The notes beneath the pieces are model-generated. The model was given only the letters and a program-made list of their open reading frames with translations, did not search any database and was not told the origin of the DNA. The position numbers and the translations under genes were made by a program. From positions 992,001 through 1,056,000 of the forward strand of contig JANVFP010000006.1 of assembly GCA_027919835.1 (NCBI GenBank): 64,000 nt of DNA. The letters run 5' to 3'. The DNA is from Lentinula raphanica (Eukaryota; Basidiomycota; Agaricomycetes; Agaricales; Omphalotaceae). Below, piece by piece: positions 1 to 12,128 of the stretch; within the stretch, counting starts at the first letter, position 1, and each line of letters opens with the position of its first letter.

Positions 1-700
1 ATATTTTGAGGATGACTTACAACACTCGTAGGGGGGTAGAAAGTGGGGTGTAGCAGAAAGAGTGTCGGACTACATAGCCCTTTATAAATGGTGGACGCGT
101 AATCGCTCTGAAAACGCCACGTGCGGGGTAATCAATATCCAGTGGCTGTGCGGACCTGAAATGGAAGGTGCCTTCTTCTTCGGTCTGCGTCCGAATCCGA
201 CAACAATGAACATACGACCTCAGAATGATTTATTTCCTACCTCATCTTTTCTCAAGCTTCACAGATCAGGATAGGTCAGCTCAGATAAAGATAGGGTCTC
301 GAGTCATATACGAGGGTTCTAGACACGCAGATTCCTCACCACTTCGACGTGGCACCGTTTCATCATCGCCTTTTTCTATCCCAGAAAAGGTTTTGTACCG
401 TTCAGCTAATAAACTTCGGACTTTCCACAACGACCCAGACCTAAAGCAAATCACCAGAGATCTATTATCAAACCACCCGTGTGAGACTCATGGTATAAAG
501 AATCGCTGTCCATTGCGTGGCACTCCACAAAAAATGAAAATAACAAAGCCAGAGGCAGTATTAGGAAGAAAGTTAGATGCAAAATACTGGCCTTAGCCGG
601 ACAAAAGAGTGGATGGTATCTTTAGATAGGAATGGTTGAGAATGGGTCCAAGTCCGAAGCACGATTGAAAAAGAATATATATACATGAGGGGCAGCGGGA
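1..700. other. Left-edge region without a supported gene
   Basis: No ORF here has a recognisable domain. A 123-codon plus-strand ORF at 225-596 resembles no family I know and has no convincing splice context. The part next to 700 is probably the 3' untranslated region of the syntaxin gene on the minus strand. Confidence 0.5.
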
Positions 701-2150
701 CTAGGAAGAATTACTCTTGCTGCTGGAGACGTGTTGAGCAACTTCAATACCAACAACAATACCGATGATAGCAAGGATGATCAGTGTGATGATGAAGCAG
801 ATCCATCTCTTTTTTCGTGCCGCACGAGCCGACACTACCGCCTTCTCGGTGTAATTTAGTCTGACCGGGAGGTTCAGTCATCTGAAGACTACGGAGGAAA
901 AATACTCACCCAGCCTCTGTATCCTTCTCGACAGTGGCTGCTGTTGTTTCGATGTTCTGTATGGTCTCGTCTTGCTGCTCAACAAGAACACTCATCTACA
1001 GAGAACGTGTCAACAGATGGTAAAGCCATTTGCGAAAAAGTACTTGCATCGTTGAAAAGCTGTGCAAGTTCACCAAGCGTCTTTTCAATCCGCTTAATGT
1101 CTTCATGCCGCTCCTGAACCTCACGATATGCCGCTCGTGATTCGCCGTATCGGTTCGAGTTTAGTAACTGATGATGACCAGTGAGCAGTCGGTCGAGAGA
1201 ACATGGACATGTACACAACGCACAGCTTGACTGAATATCTGGCCCCCACTGTCATCATTCACAACTGCTTTCACTTCCTCCGGCGAGGCATCGGGTTTGA
1301 CTACAATCCCAAGTCAGACACGAATAAGATTTTCGGAAGATCATATAAGCTCTGACCAATCTTAAACTGTCTCTCCATACGCTGCTTGTAACGAGTTCGG
1401 TACTGCTGTTCGACATTCTGATAGTTCTGAATGGCTTCCACAAACTTGGACTTCACAAGGGCGGTCTGAATGAAACAGTCAATCATTCGTTGAAACTGTA
1501 GAAGAAGAGATGACTCGTACCTGTTGTTTGCGAATCTGACCATCTCTCCCTGAGCCTGCTTGTTTCTCCAATGCTTTGATTCTGCGTTTGAGAGTTGCGC
1601 TCAATGCGGAGGTGTCGGCAACGAGCTCATCTAGCTGCGCAGCGTTTCTCTGTGCTGCCACGTCGTCGGTGTTGTTGAGGGACCGTGAATGCAATTCTCC
1701 AATTCGGGACACATTCTCGTTAAAAGTTCGTATACTGTCTTGTAGGGAAGAAATCTGGGAGGAAATTTCAATTTCGAGGTAAATAAGAGTAGGTGGCCAA
1801 AAGGTAGAAGTACTGACCTCTGCGTAGAAAGATGACATGTCGTCTGAGCCACCTGAAAGGTTGGCGGAAGAATCTTTGACGTCTGCCATTTCGTATGCAC
1901 TATCTTGCTGCGCATATGGGTTCGCTCGCCTTGATTGGTATCCTCCTCCTCCTTCAGACGCCTGCGTCGGATAGGAGTTGCTGACAACAGAAATTGGTCA
2001 CGACGATGGAATATTATGCCCTGTATACTCACGAGCTCATTTGACTAGCACCTCCTTGTTGTTGAGCCTAGGAGAAAAAGATAAGACAAGGGGAAATGGT
2101 TCGATTTGACGGGAACCAACCCTCAGCGCTGCTAAGCGGTCTCTTGCCAT
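701..2150 (-). CDS. SSO1: Plasma-membrane syntaxin (t-SNARE, Sso1/2 type)
   Basis: A Qa-SNARE that would sit on the plasma membrane and pair with SNAP25- and VAMP-type partners to fuse exocytic vesicles. The start at 2150 opens MARDRLAALR, followed by a short intron, a Gln/Gly-rich N-terminus, then helical Habc segments (FYAEV, ISSQISSLQDSIRTFNENV, KRRIKALEKQAG). A middle exon carries QYRTRYKQRMERQFKIG, typical of the syntaxin linker. The SNARE helix is split by introns (AAYREVQERHEDIKRIEKTL, then VLVEQQDETIQNIE). The C-terminus is a tail anchor (ICFIITLIILAIIGIVVGIE) ending in KSNSS just before the stop at 701. At least six introns are needed. Family membership is certain; the choice of Sso over another Qa-SNARE is inferred from the tail and linker. 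Confidence 0.9.
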
Positions 2151-3295
2151 GTCGAGAAAGGTTGAGTTTGGTCAAAGATTAAGGCAAATTTGAGCAAAAA
2201 AAAGTGCGGGGAGATTCAAGAAGAAGAATACGAAGGGTGTTGAACCTAGTAGTAAGGGTTGAAACAAGTTCTTTTTGGAGTTTATGGCGGTGTCAGACCG
2301 TGTGATGGCAGTGCAGAAACAAACAACGCCGGCTCCGCCGGCAACCTGAATCGTGTGATGAAACGTTCGAACTTGATTTTCGGGCTTATGTCCTATGTCT
2401 GTGGATGAGCGACAGTTTTCAAGTTTTTCAAGTTCAGAAAAGAGAAGAAAAAGAAGGAGAGAAGGAAGAGATTATTTAAGTTATTATGCGACATATATCC
2501 ATTGATTTAGCCAGTCTAATCCATGCAAACAGCTTTTATTTGAACTGTACTGGAAAACTTTCAAGTTATCAAGTTTGCAGGGAGGCGCCTCTATTAATCT
2601 TGAAAATGTCCTATGTCCTGATAAGGCATGTGGGAGTTTACTGCCGTGTCTGGACATAAGACTTTTTCAAGATTGCTCATATTTATCACGAGTCTTGGGC
2701 GCTCCCTGGCGCTTATTTCCACTGCCATTGTTATACCAGCCTTGCATGCACTCTCGAGGCTCCATAGGGCTTGAAAATCTGCTGGAAAATTACCAGAGTC
2801 AATATACATAGTCTGTAGATTTTTCTCTCTCGATATCCAATGACCATTGTTTGAGATCCTCAAATTTCGAACAAACCACTGCAACAATCCTCCTCACTGC
2901 CCAGTAATTTGTGTTGAAAAAAAATCTTCTGCGAGATTGCATCCCGCAAGTTGCAACCATTCCGGCAATGAGCGCATGCTCACATTACAGTTGCTCAAAG
3001 TGAATGTGTGCACATATCGCTTGGCTGCACACTGAATCCTTTCTACTCAACATCTGAGTCTCGGCGCTCCTCGGCACTAGTCAAGTGATAGCTTTGATAA
3101 GATTTTATTACTAATAGAGATAGCAGCAAAAGAGGTAACGTCAAAGCAGATTATCTGTGGCTGTGAGGCCTATGTCCCTATATGGATTTTCGGGCCGTAT
3201 ACTCACTTATACTCTGCACCACAGGCTATGTTCTTTCCTGTTATTGGGTAGTTTATGCGTACAGACACATACATCAAAGTCTACAAAATCAATTA
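2151..3295. other. Intergenic region with an imperfect hairpin
   Basis: No coding gene is supported. The ORFs here (for example 2594-2887 minus) are low in similarity to anything known. The stretch holds an imperfect inverted repeat at 2596-2674, listed separately, and otherwise AT-rich non-repetitive sequence between the syntaxin promoter and the 3' end of argininosuccinate lyase. Confidence 0.5.
2596..2674. repeat. Imperfect inverted repeat (hairpin), arms of about 35 nt
   Basis: The left arm starts AATCTTGAAAATGTCCTATG (2596). The reverse complement of the right arm starts AATCTTGAAAAAGTCTTATG (ending 2674). The arms differ at roughly one position in four and are separated by about 10 nt. 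It could be a small MITE remnant or an RNA hairpin. No target-site duplication is obvious. Confidence 0.5.
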
Positions 3296-5077
3296 TCAAC
3301 TCTCCAAGACTCCCCGGAGAACAGCAATCTGTCTGTCTACCATTTTCCTACTAGGTCCCCCAATAGCTTGTCGTCGTTCCACGGAAGCCTCAAAATCAAA
3401 TACTTGATGAACATCTTCAGTGAAGTTCTCATTGAGACTTTTGAAGTCAGCGAACGAAAGTTCATTTAGTTGACATTTTCTGGATTCAGCAAGAGCAACG
3501 GCGCGTCCTGATATGTGGTGAGTTTCTCGGAATGGGACCTGCAAAGAGTAATCATTTGGTTAGAGTGGAAAACCAAATCATCGTGTGGACTGACCCCTTT
3601 GCGAACGAGATAGTCCGCAAGATCTGTTGCAAGCACATCCATGGTCAGAGCTTGACGCATCTTTTCTGGGTGGACCTTCGAATATTCTGTGGTGAGTACG
3701 GTTGAGATCCAACAAACCAACGGAAAGCTTACATCTAGAGTAGCAATAACACCTTCTGCTATCTTGAAGGACATGGACACGTTGACCAATGCATCAAATA
3801 ATGGTTCCTTGTCTTCCTGCAAGTCTTTATTGTATGTCGAAGGTAAACCCTTGAGCGTCATAACAAAGCCCGCCATCTATGCAAAGAGATAAGCTACAAT
3901 AACGGGACGCCGATGGAACGTACGTTGCCAAAGACGCGACCAGATTTTCCTCGCAGAAGTTCGAGTGAGTCCGGGTTTTTCTTTTGTGGCATTATACTTG
4001 AACCAGTACTGCGATCATCAAGACGACAAAGATCAAAAGGGAGGAAGATGAAGACTGGGAATAAAAATTCGCACCTGTACGCATCACTCAAAGTGACGAA
4101 TCCAAACTCTGCAGTGGAATAGACAATCAAATCCTCCGCCATACGGCTGATATGAGTCATAGCCAAGCTAGACCACATAAGAAATTCGACGATGAAATCC
4201 CTATCTCCAACACCCCATAAACTATTCTCAGCAACCGACTGAAATCCTAGCTCTTTAGCTAGAAATTCCCGATCGACGACGAAAGGATTCCCAGCGAGAG
4301 CACCACTGCCTAATGGTAACACAGATATACGGGGAATGAGCTGTTGTAGACGTTCGAGATCACTCCGGAATGAGAACGCATGAGAAAGGAGGAGATGAGA
4401 CCATCGGATAGGTTGTCCTCGCTGTGTGGAGACAAGAGCAGTATCGAATCAATTTGAGATCGCGTCCGAACATACGTTCATACCTGAAGATGTGTGTAAC
4501 CAGGCATCAGATAATCCTTTTCCTTGTCTGCCCGTTCCACCATGACTCGGATAAGCCCTCGCAAACCATTTTCAACTTCTTTGATTTCTTCAAGAAGCCA
4601 TAACCGCATGTCAGTTGCGACCTGGTCGTTTCGAGATCTTCCGGTATGCAGTTTCCCTCCAAGAGGCCCAATAAGCTCACTCAAGCGACGTTCATTCGCG
4701 GTATGTATGTCTTCATCGTCTGGTGCAGGTTTGAACTAATATTATTGTTCAGACGTGAATATTGCGGAAGAGAAATTTGCGCCTTGCCGTGCCGTTCTCC
4801 CATTCCTGACCGACTGCTTGTAGGCCAGCAATCATTTTGGTTTCCTCATCATCTGTCAAGATACCGACACGCTTTAACGCTTTTGTATAGGCAATGGAGC
4901 CTTTGATATCAGCAGCGTGCATCCGTTGGTCATAAGCCAAGGATTGGTTGAAGGTGTGCATTCTGCATTGATGGAGATGAGTTTGATCTTGACGATATCA
5001 GTAAAAACGTACAAGGGATCAGTTTTTCCAGTGAATCTACCACCCCATAGCTTTTGTTTTGTAGGCTGATTGGACAT
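3296..5077 (-). CDS. ARG4: Argininosuccinate lyase
   Basis: Cleaves argininosuccinate to arginine and fumarate, the last step of arginine synthesis; in fungi the enzyme is a cytosolic homotetramer. The start at 5077 gives [20 protein letters not shown], the usual N-terminus of the family. Following exons show [20 protein letters not shown], the substrate-binding [20 protein letters not shown] and MPGYTHLQ. The fumarate-lyase signature [12 protein letters not shown] carries the flexible catalytic-serine loop. The C-terminal part has [16 protein letters not shown] and ends in [12 protein letters not shown]. The length of about 470 residues matches the family. At least eight short introns interrupt it. 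It is transcribed divergently from the AIG1-like gene, with starts about 170 bp apart. Confidence 0.95.
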
Positions 5078-5245
5078 CGTAGGGAGAGATGAGTTCAATT
5101 CGCGCCAATTCGCGTGAGTCACGAAGAGAAAGTCAGCGGCTTCTGGCGGGCCGTTCAACCCGATCATGACGCACTTCAGATTTTTAAGCGCTCGCAGCTG
5201 CACACGACTTTACTTCCTCGTTCTTTGTACTCCTACTTTCTCCTC

Positions 5246-6114
5246 ATGGCTCATCGTCTTTTCCGTATCTTCCTCCACTCTACGGCTGCAGCTCTCATGA
5301 TAAATGGCTACTATGGACTTACCAAGCTTCCAATAAATGCCTTTATCAGCGCTCAATACGGTGGTCATCTTCAGTATTTGACTATTCAAGGGTGCGTCGT
5401 CCTTCGTCTCCCCGTTCCCACAACTCAGACAGTTCAATTTAGCCTTTTTATTGCCTGCGCAACGACTCTCACAAGCTTGACTATGGATCTACTTCCGTCA
5501 TTAACGAGTGGTAAGTCTGTTCTTCGGGAGGTGAGCAACATCTGAACCCTTAAATGCAGCACTCAAACCCCTTAAACGTATCCTACTTTACATTTCTATG
5601 CCAGTATGTCTCCTGCATACTCCTATCATTTCCCTCTCACATTTAATCTACAGCTTTCCATCGTCGTAACATCAATCTACTGGCCTCTTCTTCTTCTCGC
5701 TACCCAATTGATCTTACAAAGCAATGGAGAACCTTCGTCCTCTTCGGACGCTCCAAAGTTTACACGGATTCCGCTCCATCTGGATATTGCCTTGCACGCT
5801 GTTCCAGCAATAACCCTTTTGGTAGATTTTCTACTGTTCGAAAGAAAGTACAGTCGAACCGAATTGATCTATGGTGCATCGACTGTCTCGATTTTGTACA
5901 CGACTTTTTATGCTTGGTGGGTAGAGCGTTGTGCTTCATTCAACGGCGGAAGATGTAAGTGGTGCTTGTCCTGTAGAAGGTCTTGCCTAACGATTATCTA
6001 GTTCCTTATCCTTTCTTGACAAACAATCCAATAGATATACGACTAGTGATATATGTTGGCGCAGGAACCTTGGGTTTTGCCTCCTTTTGGTTCATCAATA
6101 AACTTCACTCATAG
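5246..6114 (+). CDS. AIG1/FAR-17a family integral membrane protein
   Basis: A polytopic membrane protein of the AIG1/FAR-17a (androgen-induced gene) family, some animal members of which hydrolyse fatty-acid esters of hydroxy fatty acids. Its fungal role is unknown. I start at ATG 5246 (MAHRLFRIFLHSTAAALMIN). Reading on requires a 51-nt intron ending TTTAG, then GLFIACATTLTSLTMDLLP, two more short introns, SIVVTSIYWPLLLLATQLI and the conserved HLDIALHAVPAITLLVDFLL. The last exon gives FPYPFLTNNP and a final membrane helix (GAGTLGFASFWFINKLHS) before TAG. The conserved His-Asp pattern in LDIALHAVP and the FPYPFL motif support the family. An upstream in-frame ATG at 5114 is possible but would add a non-conserved leader. 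Confidence 0.8.
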
Positions 6115-6650
6115 AGAGCCAAATCAACCATCCCCCTATATATTTAACAGTGCCATAAGTATCGTAACATGTTGTACTAATATTCTCGACTATCTAGAAG
6201 CTTTCCTTTCTGCAAAATTTCTGTCAAACGACGCGCTTTTCCTTCTACACCGCGAGGGAAAGGTCGTGCAAGGAGATCAAACCCGCAACGAGGAGTTTTC
6301 CTTCCACGCTTTCGATCCCCTGAGTCATTCAATCTTAATGGAATGCGCACACATTCGCAACCGTTCCCTTTCGAATTCACTGAATTCCGCCGGAAATGAA
6401 GGACGAACTTAACCACTCAAGAGGTTTCGATTAAGGACGTTGTCACGGTCGAAAGCCTCCATCATCAAACTCCAGTAAACCTTTTCTCTTTTGGCCAGAG
6501 ATGTATCGAAAATTACTTTCTCTTCAATGTCACTTTGTCTCGGACTTCCGACACTCCATTCACATCGTCGCATTCTTTTTCCAGATTGACAGCTCTACAT
6601 ATATGCTATCCACTCTTGCATACTGATTTCCCCTGGGCCTGACTGTTGGA
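6115..6650. other. Intergenic region, no supported gene
   Basis: Probably the 3' flank of the AIG1-like gene and the 5' flank of the weak small gene that follows. A basic 79-codon minus-strand ORF (6177-6416) and its plus-strand counterpart show no family likeness. Confidence 0.4.
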
Positions 6651-7048
6651 ATGGTGTCTACTGTAAGTAGCTCCTGTTGCGGTGAGATTCTATATGTGTT
6701 TGCAGCACTTGATGCAAACATCTCTAGAGTGGTGTTGTACATGATTCACATATTATCGCTCTACTCCGGTCTTTTCCTTCTGGAAGGCAGCCACTTTTCC
6801 AAGATTTCCAAGATGATCTTTCTCAACATTCTCCTCCAAAAATACCATGCTCAGCGCCGTTCGGGAAGAAACTTATCTCGCAGCCTATCGATATGAGGTT
6901 TGTCCCGAGTGTGTTGCTCAGTTGGAGAGATGTAGAGGTTCACAGCAATCGTGAGCATGCTCTGCTCCAGGAATTTCGTATGGAAGAGTTTCTCAGGCAA
7001 TATTTCCATGACAATTCCGAGAGCGATGCCAGGTTTAACTTGAAGTAG
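6651..7048 (+). CDS. Possible small hypothetical protein (two exons)
   Basis: Tentative model. ATG GTG TCT ACT at 6651 is followed by a good donor (GTAAGT). A 65-nt intron ending CTCTAG at 6727 joins it in frame to an open stretch of 106 codons ending TAG at 7048. The product has SFPSGRQPLFQDFQDDLSQH early and ALLQEFRMEEFLRQYFHDN near the end. It has no membrane segment or motif I recognise. Canonical splice sites and the unbroken second exon are the only support. It could equally be a remnant or non-coding. Confidence 0.35.
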
Positions 7049-7856
7049 TTAAATACATACTCATCCCATGAGGACACAACTCATGTATGAGCGCGGTGGA
7101 AGTACATACTGTGATTGGCCTTGTAAATACGGTGGTACCGGGTATCAAGTCCAATGAGAGTCAAGAGATCTGGGGTACAAGAAGTACGTAGAGAAATGCG
7201 ATTTCGTGGCTCAAGCACATATATGGCTCCTGTACCCGTACCATGGTTTATCTTATCTTATCTCCATCTGCAATAGAGTTGCCACGAGGCAAAACGCCGT
7301 TTAAGTAGCTGTAAGTGGCGCTGGCGAAGTTCTGTCAACTTTTTGGGCGAAAAAACATCAACTCGTCAGAATTTAACGAGGCCTAACTTTGGATTCACAA
7401 ATCTTGACCCATTCTTCGATTCTCATTCTGCGCTTCATCCTTCTTCTATCAATCATATCAACAATACCAATCCGGATTGTTGAAAGCAAATTCATCCGCA
7501 GCCCTCTTGGTCCATATCGTCGCGGCACACGGGAATCTTCGCGAGGTCGCAATTTGCAAAAACTTGCAGCTGGGAGTTGTGAAGGACCACCGGTGGGCTG
7601 AAGTGACTCTATTATTTCATACAATTCATCTCACTCACAAAAAGGAAGGAGCAATCATCCCCGTCTTCGTTCTCAACCGCGAATTCAACTCAAGAAAGAT
7701 TCAATCATTCAACCGATTGCGCTGGAAACCTTATAACTTCAACTCAAACTGGATATTGGAAGAGCTTCGGCCTTAGGATACGCGCGGGGTAGCGAACAAC
7801 TATCGCAAGAAAACTCCTTCCACTTGTAAACCATCAAATCCAGGAAAAGACCAAGG
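7049..7856. other. Promoter and leader region of the Rho GEF gene
   Basis: No gene supported. The part from about 7620 to 7856 is rich in CAA/TCAA runs typical of fungal 5' leaders. Both strands carry short ORFs (7373-7624 minus, 7477-7776 plus) that overlap antisense and look fortuitous. Confidence 0.4.
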
Positions 7857-10800
7857 ATGAAGGCTTTTTTCTCTCGGCTTCATTTGGGAGGTGGGAGTGG
7901 GACAGTCTCATCATCGTCCTCGTCGTCGAAGGAGATGAGAGAGAAGGAGATAGGAAAGCTACCACCTCTTAAAACTTGGCCTCCGCAACCTTCTGCTGAG
8001 ATGCCACAAGCGCAGAAGATGGCTAGGAGGACGGACTCGCAGGAATCTAGTATGACGACGGGGACTGGAGTCGGGAAGAGAGCGAGTGCTACAGGTTCTG
8101 GATCTGGCTACGCGGTGTACAAACCGTTGCCTAGTCCTATTCCAGCAGAGAGCGGGCCTGACGACGTGGTTGATGATAGTCAGAGAGGTGTCAATGATGA
8201 AGATACACGGTCAGATTCTACGGCGACACCAACACCAACACCGTCTGCTCGTACACCGACTCCCACAGCTGGTCCAACAGACGAACACGCGTCAGCCACG
8301 GCCACCCCAGTCCACCGAAAACACACCGCAGGCTCGTTGAATACCAACATCGTGGGCGATGTACAAAAGAAAGTAGCCTTCTTATCTCCCACCTCACCAT
8401 CGCCTTCCCCTGCTCCTCTAGAGTCTATTCACGAGAACAGCAATAACCTAAACCCAAGTCAACAAAGTCTCCGCTCGGGAACACCGTATTCACAAATGAG
8501 CGGAGTGTCCCAATACTCGTCCATGACTTCCACATCCACTGCTGCCAGTGGCTCACGGATATTGTCTGCGACTTCCTGGAGCGAAGTCACTGAGGAAGAT
8601 CTGGTGTTGAACCTGGGTTCGAGAGAACGAACGAGGCAAGAGGTCTTGTTCGAGATTATATCGAGCGAGGAGAGGTATGTGGGGGAGTTGGCAAAGATGA
8701 AGGAAATGTTCATCGAACCGTTGTTGCATCCATATTATCCGAGAAGGGTATTATCTCCCGAACCTTTGTCAGTGACAGAAACGCCAGAACAAATCCCTCC
8801 AAAGCCAAGCTCACCACTCAGCTCGAGATCGGATTCCTTACCGCCCATAGCTGCAAGATTCATGTCTCCGACACCGCAGAACGAGATGTTAGAGGAAGGA
8901 GATGACTCGGGAGATGACTTAATGGACGACGATGAGGAAGACGAAGCTGCAAGGAAGGAACGACAGAAGAAGAATGTTCATCCAAGGTCTCCATATAGAG
9001 CTTCGGCTTCACAGAAGAAGACTATCATACCCTTTCCTTCCGCTTCTGGTGCACGGTCACATCAGTCTTTACCCCCTCCTCCTCATGGTAATCAACAGTC
9101 TAGGTCGGGAAACAACCCCAACGCGGTGTCGACGCAGTCGTTGGGCAGACAGTCGATTGGTGTCGAGCGAGAGCGGGAGAGGGAAAGGTCGCAGAGTCAG
9201 TCACAGGGAAGGAGCAGTTCGGCCGCGAAAGGGATGTTCAAGAAATTAAGGACCTCGACGAATAATAATAACAGCAACCAGGATCCGTTTGACACGAATA
9301 ATCCAAATGCACTGCCTTTGCCGATAATCCCCCTCACCTCCTTCCACCAGATTTGCGAATTTGTCTAGAGGTGATTGATTCAGGGGTGTTTGAAGGACAC
9401 AAGAGGTTAGCTGAGGCGCTGAGGAAGAGGTACGATGATCAGTATCCGCTTGTGAGAAGTTTGGCGGATGTGTTTGTCGCGAATGTAGGGTATCTTTTCT
9501 GTCAACGACATACTTTACTAATGGTTCTGCAGTCAGATATCTTCCAAGGATACGCAACGTATGTCCTCCACCTTGAGCGCGCGCTGGACCAAGTAGACAA
9601 CGCAATAAACGACATGTCGCCTCCTCATCCTCCGTCATCTAAATCCACCTCATTTTCTTCCTATACCTCTCCAAAGTCGTCCTCCAAATCCCCTTCTTCG
9701 CTCTCCAAACCAACATTCTCCTCATCCTCACGCTCGACATCCACAACTACGACGAACATATCCTCTAAATCTTCCTCCTTAGATAGTCTTCATCAAAAAT
9801 CCTTAATTCCCACCCTCCTACGAACACTCGATACCCTCTCCTCATACTCTGGCCAAACCTCCCTATCTATCTCACTCAGCAAACCATTCCAGCGGCTGCT
9901 TAAATACCCTCTCCTCTTCCAGAATCTGCTCTACAACACAGATCCCAGCACGACAGAGTACGAAAGTACGTTACAGCTCGTAGCTGAGATCGAGGTCATG
10001 GTGAGAGGGATAGAGGATGAGAAGGTAGAGTGGGAAGACAGAGAACGCACTAGGGATGCATTGGGAAGAATCGAGTGGGGCGATGGGAACGGGGATAGCG
10101 GCGGAGGGTTGAGTTCTGGATTTGGCCGGAGTAGAGGGCCTAAGGGAACAAAAGCTGGGAAAGGTGCAGGAATGGGATGGGTGGGGAGACCGAAGCCTGG
10201 GAGAGTGTTGATTGAGGAGACGGTTTACACTCCCCCAGCGGATGAGTTACCTTCTACAAACGGAAATGGGGGTGCTACTTCTCCTCCTCCTCCCCCTCCG
10301 TCAGCATTCAACACCCCAATCCAAACCAAGAAGTCGAAATCATCCTTCCGTCGACTATCCGATGCCTTGTCGCCTTCCCCTCCATCGTCCAAGACCGGGA
10401 TCGGTATCGGAGGTTCGACGGGGAAGCCAGTCAAGCCGTTTGGTAAGAAGGATTTATGGTTGGTCGTCTTCAATGATGTCGTCTTGCTTTGTCAGAGGAC
10501 AGGAGTGACAACTGTGCCAATCTGGAGCAGCGGAGGAGAGAATCTGACCAAGGGGGGAGGGGACAAGGAGAAGGATAAAGCAGGTATGGGGAAGAGGCAG
10601 ATAAGAGCGAAACCGCGAAATCTGTATAAATTCTTGAAGGTATCTTTTTCAGCCTCGCTTTCCCGCCAGCTTCTCAATTTTCTCGTTCGTAGGTCGAGAC
10701 TTGGGTTATGGAAGACATCGTAAGGGAAGGAGTGGTTACCATGGCTGAGTGCGTTCATCTTGTCCTCTTCTCGTCGTTTTTGACAATGAACACATTATAT

Positions 10801-12128
10801 ATTTCTATAGTATATCTCGTACCCGCATTCAACCACAGCATGCCACTCCAGCTCATTCACCCCAGCAACTATCTAACCAACCGCGCATCATCCCAATGCC
10901 TGCAGACGACGAACGACCTGGCCTCACTTCCTCTGCTCGTATCACCACCAACTCCTCCTCCTCATCGTACTCGATCAACATGATAGGGAATGGACATGGA
11001 AACGACCCAGATGACTCGGATGCCGATTCTTCAGACTCTGATCGGAAGTCCAAGATGAGTTTCTCCTACTGGGGCGCAGACAAGGTTACCGTGCAAAGGC
11101 CCGTTGGCTTGAGCTCACCCTCCGGTGCAGGCACAGGGGGAAGTACAACCTCTTTAGGAAGCAATGGTGGGAGAGGAGGCACGAAAGTGAAGAAAACCGT
11201 GATTAGAGGACGGGGAGGAGGATTAGGTCCCGGTCTAGGTAGAGGAAGGATGTTAGGTCCCGGCGGGACCGGTTCCTCACGTGCGTTGAACTCAACCTCT
11301 ACATCTACGCCTACGTCGTCCACTTCAACATCATCAGCCACACCGGCATCCTATCGCCCTTCCCAAGGTTTCTATGGTGCCGGCGGCGGTGCACCCCAAG
11401 GTCGAGTCGTCGTACCCTCACGAAAGGCTGGATACAGCGTTGGGCCAAGCCCACTGGGATTACATGGTCATCACGGAGGAGGTCATGGACATAGAAATGG
11501 AAACGGCCACGCCGAAGGCAGCGCCCATGGACATGGTCAAGGATCGGCTCATGGACATGCGGTGCTCACGCCGAGCGCGTACTCGAGAGAGAGCAGTGCA
11601 AATGCCAAATTTGGTACGAGGCTGGTGAGCGATCGGGAGAAGGAGCGGGAACGGGAACGGGAAAAGGAGAAGGAGAAGAGCGAGAGGTCCGAAAAAGAAA
11701 GAGCGGCGAGTCGTCGAACTGTCGGTACCACAGGGTCAACCGCCACCTCCAAAGATACAAATTCCAACTCCCTCTCTGCTCCTCGAATGACTCCCAGCAC
11801 CAGCGCTCGTTCGCGAAGTACCTCCCAGACAAGCAGGGGGACCCTCTCTGCCAGCGCTGCCAAAAATCAATCCCAAGTCCCTCCCTCACCTTCCCTTGCC
11901 TCTCCGAATCCCAGTTCAAGCACTCCCGTACCAGGACCAATATCAGTAGCCCCGTCTCGGTCGAGAGAGTCGACCTCAACTTCGACCTCCGCTTCTGCCT
12001 CTGCTGCCGGGAAAGCTTCTGGTGTTTTAGGGACATCGACTCCGGTGTCCCCCGCCCCGTCAGAAGATTCGGGTGTAGGTCTCAATTTGTATAGGCAAAT
12101 CCAGGTGCAGGGGTTGGTGAAAGATTGA
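7857..12128 (+). CDS. Rho guanine-nucleotide exchange factor (DH-PH)
   Basis: Would activate a Rho/Cdc42-type GTPase in polarity or wall signalling. The long N-terminus is disordered. The first Dbl-homology helix is at 8630-8720 (RQEVLFEIISSEERYVGELA). About 200 low-complexity residues follow before the DH domain resumes (LRICLEVIDSGVFEGHKRLA, then DQYPLVRSLADVFVAN). A 48-nt intron leads into FQGYATYVLHLERALDQVDN. A second Ser-rich insert precedes the hallmark helix SKPFQRLLKYPLLFQNLLYN. The PH domain begins around KKDLWLVVFNDVVLLCQR, crosses two introns (KFLKVETWVMED; MAE-DISRTRIQ) and ends near KMSFSYWGADKVTVQ. The remaining 350 residues are Ser/Thr/Gly-rich with a His-rich patch. The reading frame changes near 9280-9350 in a way no good intron explains. 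Confidence 0.85.

Noticed and set aside
5114..5245. Upstream ATG extension of the AIG1-like gene
   Set aside because: The added 44 residues are not hydrophobic or conserved; the downstream ATG starts at the first membrane helix.
6177..6416. Basic 79-codon minus-strand ORF
   Set aside because: No start context, splice support or family likeness, and the opposite strand is equally open.
11066..12085. Long antisense ORFs opposite the Rho GEF C-terminus
   Set aside because: They mirror Ser/Thr/Gly-rich codons of the sense gene; composition explains their length and no domain is seen.
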